Origin: Acidimicrobiia bacterium
GTDB taxonomy: Bacteria > Actinomycetota > Acidimicrobiia > Acidimicrobiales > AC-14
Length of the DNA stretch: 50,960 nt
Reading direction: 5' to 3'
Assembly: GCA_023265045.1 (NCBI GenBank)
Contig: JAHFUQ010000014.1
Span: 1 to 50,960 of the forward strand
Positions within the stretch are counted from its first letter, which is position 1. Every line of letters starts with the position of its first letter. This document shows positions 46,991 through 50,960 of the stretch, piece after piece. Below the pieces are notes generated by a model. It saw nothing but the letters and a program-made list of their open reading frames with translations, made no database searches and had not been told where the DNA came from. The translations under genes were made by a program, and so were the position numbers.

Positions 46991-48744
46991 ACCAGACCGC
47001 TCAACGCGACGAGGGGTTCGAGAAGCTCGTCTTCCCGCTGCTGCTCGGCCTCGTTGGCGCGATGGCGGTCGTGTGGGTCGGCGCCCAGCTCGCCGCCTTC
47101 GCCGCCCACCGTCACTGGCTGGGTGCCTCCATCCAGGACGCGGGCGACGCTCTCCTTCAGATGCGGAAGCACTTCGGTGATCCGAAGCTGGCATGGGCCC
47201 CGGAGTTCACCGTCCAGCTGCCGGGACCGGTCCTGTACTGGACGGCCACGGCGGTGGCGTTCGCCGTCGCGGTCGCTGTCGCCAACGTCGGCTACAAGGT
47301 CTTCCGGGACCCGGTCGAGCCGCTCGACCTCCGGCGGCGAGCGGGCGTGCCTGCCCAAGGACGCCTTGCTCAGGCGGCCGAGCTCCGGCCGCTCCTCATC
47401 CGCCGGCCTGTTCCCGGGCGGTTCGTGCTCGGACGCGTAGGTCGACGGTTGATCGCGACCGAGGCACCCATGACGAAGCGCCGTCGGCGGACGTCGTCCG
47501 GCGGCAGGGGAGCCGTCATGCCCGTTGGGCCCAGCCGATCCGGGAAGACGACGAGCATCATCAACGGCGTGTTCCATTGGGAGCACCCGGCCGTGCTCGT
47601 GTCGTTGAAGAACGACTTCCTCGACGCCACGGGTAACTGGCGGGCCAAGCTGGGTGAGGTCCGGGTGTTCGACCCCAGCGGGGTGACCGGTCGCCAGACC
47701 GCAACCTGGAGTCCGCTGCGGGCGGCGAAGACGGTCAGTGGCGCGGTCCGCGCCGCCCGGCAGATCGCCGAGGCAGCGCCGCGGCATCAGCAGTCGAGTG
47801 AGCAGGGCGACTTCTGGCTGCAGATGGCCGAGAGCCTGCTCGCCGCCCTCCTGATCGTCGCGGCCAACGCCAAGGACCGCACGTTCGCCGACATCGTGCG
47901 GTGGGTCGTTTCCACCGATATGCCGAAGGACGAGTTCGTCGGCGAGGTGCAGCCGCTCATGCGGGCTCTGAAGGGCGATGGCGACCCCGAGCGGAAGCGG
48001 GCCGGCGAGTTCGCTGCCACAGTGCTCGAAGGCCTGTGGCGCAACGACCACCGCACGGTGTCGTCGGTGTACGCCACGGCCCGCACGATGGTGTGGCCGT
48101 GGATCGACCCGCTCGTAGCGAGCGCGACATCGTCATGCACGCTCGACCTCGACTGGCTGATGGGGAGGAACAACACGCTGTACATCTGCATCCCGCTGAA
48201 CGACCAGCACCGACTGCGGCCAGTGCTCGGCGGGCTCCTCAACGACATCGTCGGCCAGGCCTTCGAGCGGTTCGTCCGGACCGGCAAACCCCTCGACCCG
48301 CCGCTGCTGCTGGTGATCGACGAGGCGGCGACGCTGAGGCCGGACCAGCTCCCGTCGTGGGCCTCGACCCTCGCCGGCATCGGAGTCCAACTCGTGACGG
48401 CATGGCAGTCGATCGCTCAGATCGAAGCCGCATACGGCCGCCAGGCCCAAGCCATCCTCACGAACCACCTGACGAAGCTCTTCTTCCCCGGCATGAGCGA
48501 TGCGGCGGGGCTCGACTACGTCAGCCGCCTCCTCGGTGATGAGTACGTGCCGTCCCGCCTGAGTAGGACGTACCGTGAGGACTCGGATGGCGACCGCGTG
48601 ACCAGCGTCCCGCTCGTCGCCCCAGCGTCCCTCCGACAGCTCAGGCCTGGTGATGCCCTGCTCGTCCACGGCGCGCTCCCGCCGGCCCACGTCCAGATCA
48701 AGCCGTGGTACGCCGACCGGCGCCTTCGAGCTCGCTCGGATTAG
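46987..48744 (+). CDS. Type IV coupling protein (TraG/VirD4-like)
   Basis: This 585-aa coupling ATPase brings the relaxase-DNA complex to a secretion channel. Two N-terminal membrane helices (about 15-38 and 80-100) anchor it. Walker A is MPVGPSRSGKTTS near 178-190, Walker B LLLVIDEAATLRP near 440-452, and AWQSIAQIEAAYG is the VirD4/TraG Gln motif. The GTG start overlaps the relaxase stop, so the two are translated together. No VirB-like channel genes follow within the window. Confidence 0.92.
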   Translation: MNQTAQRDEGFEKLVFPLLLGLVGAMAVVWVGAQLAAFAAHRHWLGASIQDAGDALLQMRKHFGDPKLAWAPEFTVQLPGPVLYWTATAVAFAVAVAVANVGYKVFRDPVEPLDLRRRAGVPAQGRLAQAAELRPLLIRRPVPGRFVLGRVGRRLIATEAPMTKRRRRTSSGGRGAVMPVGPSRSGKTTSIINGVFHWEHPAVLVSLKNDFLDATGNWRAKLGEVRVFDPSGVTGRQTATWSPLRAAKTVSGAVRAARQIAEAAPRHQQSSEQGDFWLQMAESLLAALLIVAANAKDRTFADIVRWVVSTDMPKDEFVGEVQPLMRALKGDGDPERKRAGEFAATVLEGLWRNDHRTVSSVYATARTMVWPWIDPLVASATSSCTLDLDWLMGRNNTLYICIPLNDQHRLRPVLGGLLNDIVGQAFERFVRTGKPLDPPLLLVIDEAATLRPDQLPSWASTLAGIGVQLVTAWQSIAQIEAAYGRQAQAILTNHLTKLFFPGMSDAAGLDYVSRLLGDEYVPSRLSRTYREDSDGDRVTSVPLVAPASLRQLRPGDALLVHGALPPAHVQIKPWYADRRLRARSD

Positions 48745-48804
48745 GACAGCGCGCCCGAGCATGACGAGCATGGGCGAAAGGCGCTGCCGAGTCGTCCGCC
48801 GAAG

Positions 48805-50960
48805 CTACGACTGCGGGGCGGTGGTTGGGTCTTCGATCCCGAGCCTCCGTCGTTCCGACGCGAGGATCAATGCCTCCGCCTGTGTCTCGTTGACGACCCT
48901 CTCGACGTTCTGGAGGTCGGAGATGTCGATCGCGTCGGGCGTGGCGTCCTTGACGGCACTCCCGAGCACGAACTGCTCAATAAGGCGTTGTTTGCCGGCA
49001 AGGATCGCGAGCATTCGCTGGTCGACGGTGTCCTCAAGGAGTAGACGGTGGACTTGTACGCGGCGGACCTGGCCCATCCGATGGCAGCGTGCGATCGCCT
49101 GAGCTTCGATCGTGGGCTTCCACTGCGGCTCGCAGAGCACGACGACCGATGCGGCCTGGATGTTGAGGCCGACTCCGCCCGCCTCAATCTGCGCAGTGAG
49201 AACGGCCCCGCCGCGTTGTTCGCTTAACGCCTGGACGAGTCGTTGGCGCTCGGCGGGCGGCGTGCTCCCGGTCAGCGGGCCATAGACGCCGCCTGGAAGT
49301 GTCAGAACGGCGGCTCGCGTGACTCGGTCGAGGACATCCCGGAAGTAGGAGAACACAACGACCTTGAGGCCTTCCGCGGTCGCCTCCTCGATGATGTCGA
49401 CGAGTCGCGCGATCTTGGCGGAGTGCTCGATTTCTGAGCGAGTGCTTGGACCACCGTTGCGAATGCTTGTGTAGGCGGCCCGGCGCATGGCTTGGAACGC
49501 CTGATCCTCGACCGCGGCTCGGTAGGTGCTGAGGTCGTCCGCAGTCGGTTCCACCCAGTCCAGCGATGGAATCTGATCGGGCAGCTCGTTTAGCACGTCG
49601 ACCTGGTTCCGGCGAAGGTAGACGGGCGCCACAGCGAGCTGGAACGCCACCGGTCCGGCGAGCGCCGCCGTCGCGTTGGCAAGATGCGCCACGTTGGGCT
49701 GGAGGTGCTCGATCAAGGAGCGGAATTCCTCAACTCGATTCTCCATCGGCGTGCCCGTGAGGAACAAGACTCGTTCGGCGACACCCGCCCAGCGGGCGAC
49801 CGCTTGGGCGCGAAGGGTCTCGGGGTTCTTGACGTAATGCGCCTCATCAACGATGAGCATCGCGAGTGGTGACCCGTCCCCGTCCTGGCTTGGTGCCTCA
49901 AATCGGCGGAGGCCATCGAAGGTCGTGATGGCGACGCCTCCGCGGCGGAGCCATGCCCGACGCGCTCCGTCGCGCTCAAAGCCGTGGAGAACATGAGCAT
50001 CGAGCTTCGTGTGGCGGTGGGTTTCGGCGCGCCAATTCGCGACGACGCTGGCCGGGCACACCACCATGGCGAGCGTTCTGCCGGTCGCTCGAAGATGACA
50101 AAGGGCGGCGAGCGCCTCAACCGTCTTGCCTAGCCCCATCTCATCGCCCAGGATCGTCCGGCGTTGTACGAGGGCGTACTTGGCTCCGAAAGCCTGGTAC
50201 CCGCGCAGGCTGGCTTTAAGGAACGACAGATCGAGGTGAAGGGCTTGAACACGTTCCAAGATCTCCACGGGAAGGTGGCCACGCGCGGCTCCCTCGCCCT
50301 CGTCGCCGACAATCTCGCCGAGCACCCCCAGCAGGTGCGCCGCGTTGCTTTCGTAGTCGGTCCAGACCTCGTGGCGCGTGCGAGGCCGACCGACTTCCTC
50401 CGTCCAGGCAGCGAGATTCAGGCGGAACTGAACGACCGATGGTTCCGCAAGGACAGCAGCCAGTCGGGTTACGGCGTCGTGCGACGCCGCCTTTTCGGTG
50501 GAGCGCATGAAAGCGCGCCGCAACCATGGCTTGGCCGCGGGCTGTGCTGCCGCAGTCAGTGGTCCCGTGCTCGCCCGCAGCCAGTGGATCATCGGTTGCG
50601 CCTCGTCGACCGCCCGGCGGGCGAGGTCATAGCGGCGCAGGGACGTGAGCAATTCAGTCTCCGGAGCAGGCCGCGCCACGACATCGAAGTGGAGGCGGAT
50701 GACACCTTCGGTGGTCGCGAGCACCTGACGAGCAGCGGCGAGCGCCTGTGTGGCGGTCGTTTCCCCAACGCCAGGGATAGACCGGAGCTTGGCAGGCGTG
50801 ATCCCGAGAAGCTGGTCAACGGTGCGATAGCCGGCGCGCTCGAGCGCACCGAGCCGGAGACCCTTCGCAGTTTCGCTCAGGCGGCCAATTGGCACTTTCG
50901 CGACTTGGCGCAGCGCTTCATTTCTTCGGATGGCAGCAACCGGCTTCCGAGCGACCTGCG
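48805..50960 (-). CDS. SNF2-type helicase with N-terminal helix-hairpin-helix, 5' end outside window
   Basis: This superfamily 2 DNA translocase has an N-terminal helix-hairpin-helix pair (RTVDQLLGITPAKLRSIPGVGETTATQAL). A ~150-residue spacer follows, then the SNF2 core: LGDEMGLGKTVEALAAL (motif I), IVDEAHYVKNP (DEAH box), FLTGTPMEN, then VVVFSYFRDVLDRV, QIEAGGVGLNIQAA and EAQAIARCHRMGQ (motifs IV-VI). All helicase motifs are intact. The frame stays open from GTG 50895 to the right edge (reading AIRRNEALRQVAKV), so the true start probably lies beyond the window. SNF2 proteins on mobile elements take part in DNA repair, restriction or defence; the role here is not shown. Confidence 0.88.
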   Translation of the reverse strand, partial: QVARKPVAAIRRNEALRQVAKVPIGRLSETAKGLRLGALERAGYRTVDQLLGITPAKLRSIPGVGETTATQALAAARQVLATTEGVIRLHFDVVARPAPETELLTSLRRYDLARRAVDEAQPMIHWLRASTGPLTAAAQPAAKPWLRRAFMRSTEKAASHDAVTRLAAVLAEPSVVQFRLNLAAWTEEVGRPRTRHEVWTDYESNAAHLLGVLGEIVGDEGEGAARGHLPVEILERVQALHLDLSFLKASLRGYQAFGAKYALVQRRTILGDEMGLGKTVEALAALCHLRATGRTLAMVVCPASVVANWRAETHRHTKLDAHVLHGFERDGARRAWLRRGGVAITTFDGLRRFEAPSQDGDGSPLAMLIVDEAHYVKNPETLRAQAVARWAGVAERVLFLTGTPMENRVEEFRSLIEHLQPNVAHLANATAALAGPVAFQLAVAPVYLRRNQVDVLNELPDQIPSLDWVEPTADDLSTYRAAVEDQAFQAMRRAAYTSIRNGGPSTRSEIEHSAKIARLVDIIEEATAEGLKVVVFSYFRDVLDRVTRAAVLTLPGGVYGPLTGSTPPAERQRLVQALSEQRGGAVLTAQIEAGGVGLNIQAASVVVLCEPQWKPTIEAQAIARCHRMGQVRRVQVHRLLLEDTVDQRMLAILAGKQRLIEQFVLGSAVKDATPDAIDISDLQNVERVVNETQAEALILASERRRLGIEDPTTAPQS

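Larger units (their letters stand above)
36997..50960. mobile_element. Left part of a tRNA-Arg-integrated mobilisable element
   Basis: From the tRNA to the right edge the gene content changes to integrase, excisionase-like proteins, toxin-antitoxin genes, a MobF relaxase, a VirD4-type coupling protein and a helicase. A tyrosine integrase next to the 3' end of a tRNA is the standard arrangement of integrative elements, with the tRNA 3' half as attachment site. The distal attachment copy is not in the window, so the right boundary is unknown. No VirB-type channel genes are visible. The element may be mobilisable, or the rest may lie to the right. Confidence 0.75.

Noticed and set aside
48745-48804. 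A terminator between the coupling protein and the SNF2 gene
   Set aside because: Only a 5-bp CGCCC/GGGCG pairing with a long loop is visible, too weak to call.

Overview
The window is high-GC chromosomal DNA. GTG starts are frequent, and several genes show leaderless-looking TANNNT promoters placed 7-11 nt before the start codon. The heterodimeric CrtYc/CrtYd-type lycopene cyclase, a SARP/BTAD-type regulator, a PGM1-like peptide ligase and TTG/GTG start use all point to Actinomycetota. The overall character, with many exported beta-propeller proteins and an isoprenoid/carotenoid cluster, is like Acidimicrobiia, but that placement is inference.

Region 1 (1-20.1 kb) is an isoprenoid and carotenoid neighbourhood. 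After the start of a TldD protease gene (left edge, minus strand) comes an exported LVIVD/PA-domain protein, and then an alpha/beta hydrolase and a small ClpX-type zinc-finger protein on the minus strand. A tightly packed plus-strand run follows: a flippase-like membrane protein, a PAP2-like membrane protein, a four-helix membrane protein, crtE, crtI, crtB and a membrane-anchored protein. Next come minus-strand genes (NTF2-like protein, CrtQ-like glycosyltransferase, two tandem Uma2 proteins), a CDP-alcohol phosphatidyltransferase, and the crtYc-crtYd pair on the minus strand. A second LVIVD/PA protein, dxs and a lipoprotein end the region. GGPP, phytoene, lycopene and a cyclised, possibly glycosylated carotenoid can be read directly from the gene set, and dxs would supply the precursor.

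Region 2 (20.1-36.9 kb) is mixed. It holds two facing BNR-repeat exported paralogues (one frameshifted), a large SARP-NB-ARC-TPR regulator, an ATP-grasp peptide ligase with an aldo/keto reductase, a TetR remnant, an unknown 221-aa protein and a small repeat protein. A CBS-domain protein and a stand-alone NuoF-like flavoprotein follow; the NuoF-like gene has a perfect CRP-type palindrome at its promoter. The region ends with an ABM-like small protein, a decayed TPR gene with an IS3 fragment, and a secreted beta-helix protein.

Region 3 (37.0 kb to the right edge) is the left part of an integrative, mobilisable element inserted at a tRNA-Arg(CCU) gene. Five copies of a 10-bp repeat lie between the tRNA and the integrase. 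The element carries a tyrosine recombinase, an AbiE-like toxin-antitoxin module preceded by a helix-turn-helix/nucleotidyltransferase gene, a third Uma2 protein, excisionase-like and XRE-like DNA-binding proteins and a pRiA4b ORF-3-like protein. It ends with a MobF relaxase-helicase, a VirD4-type coupling protein and a SNF2-type helicase that runs off the right edge. No type IV secretion channel genes are visible in the window.

The most notable signals are the perfectly symmetric four-half-site operator over the AbiEi promoter, an AbiEii gene that appears to start at CTG behind a perfect Shine-Dalgarno sequence, the CRP-like site before the NuoF-like gene, and the repeat array beside the integrase.
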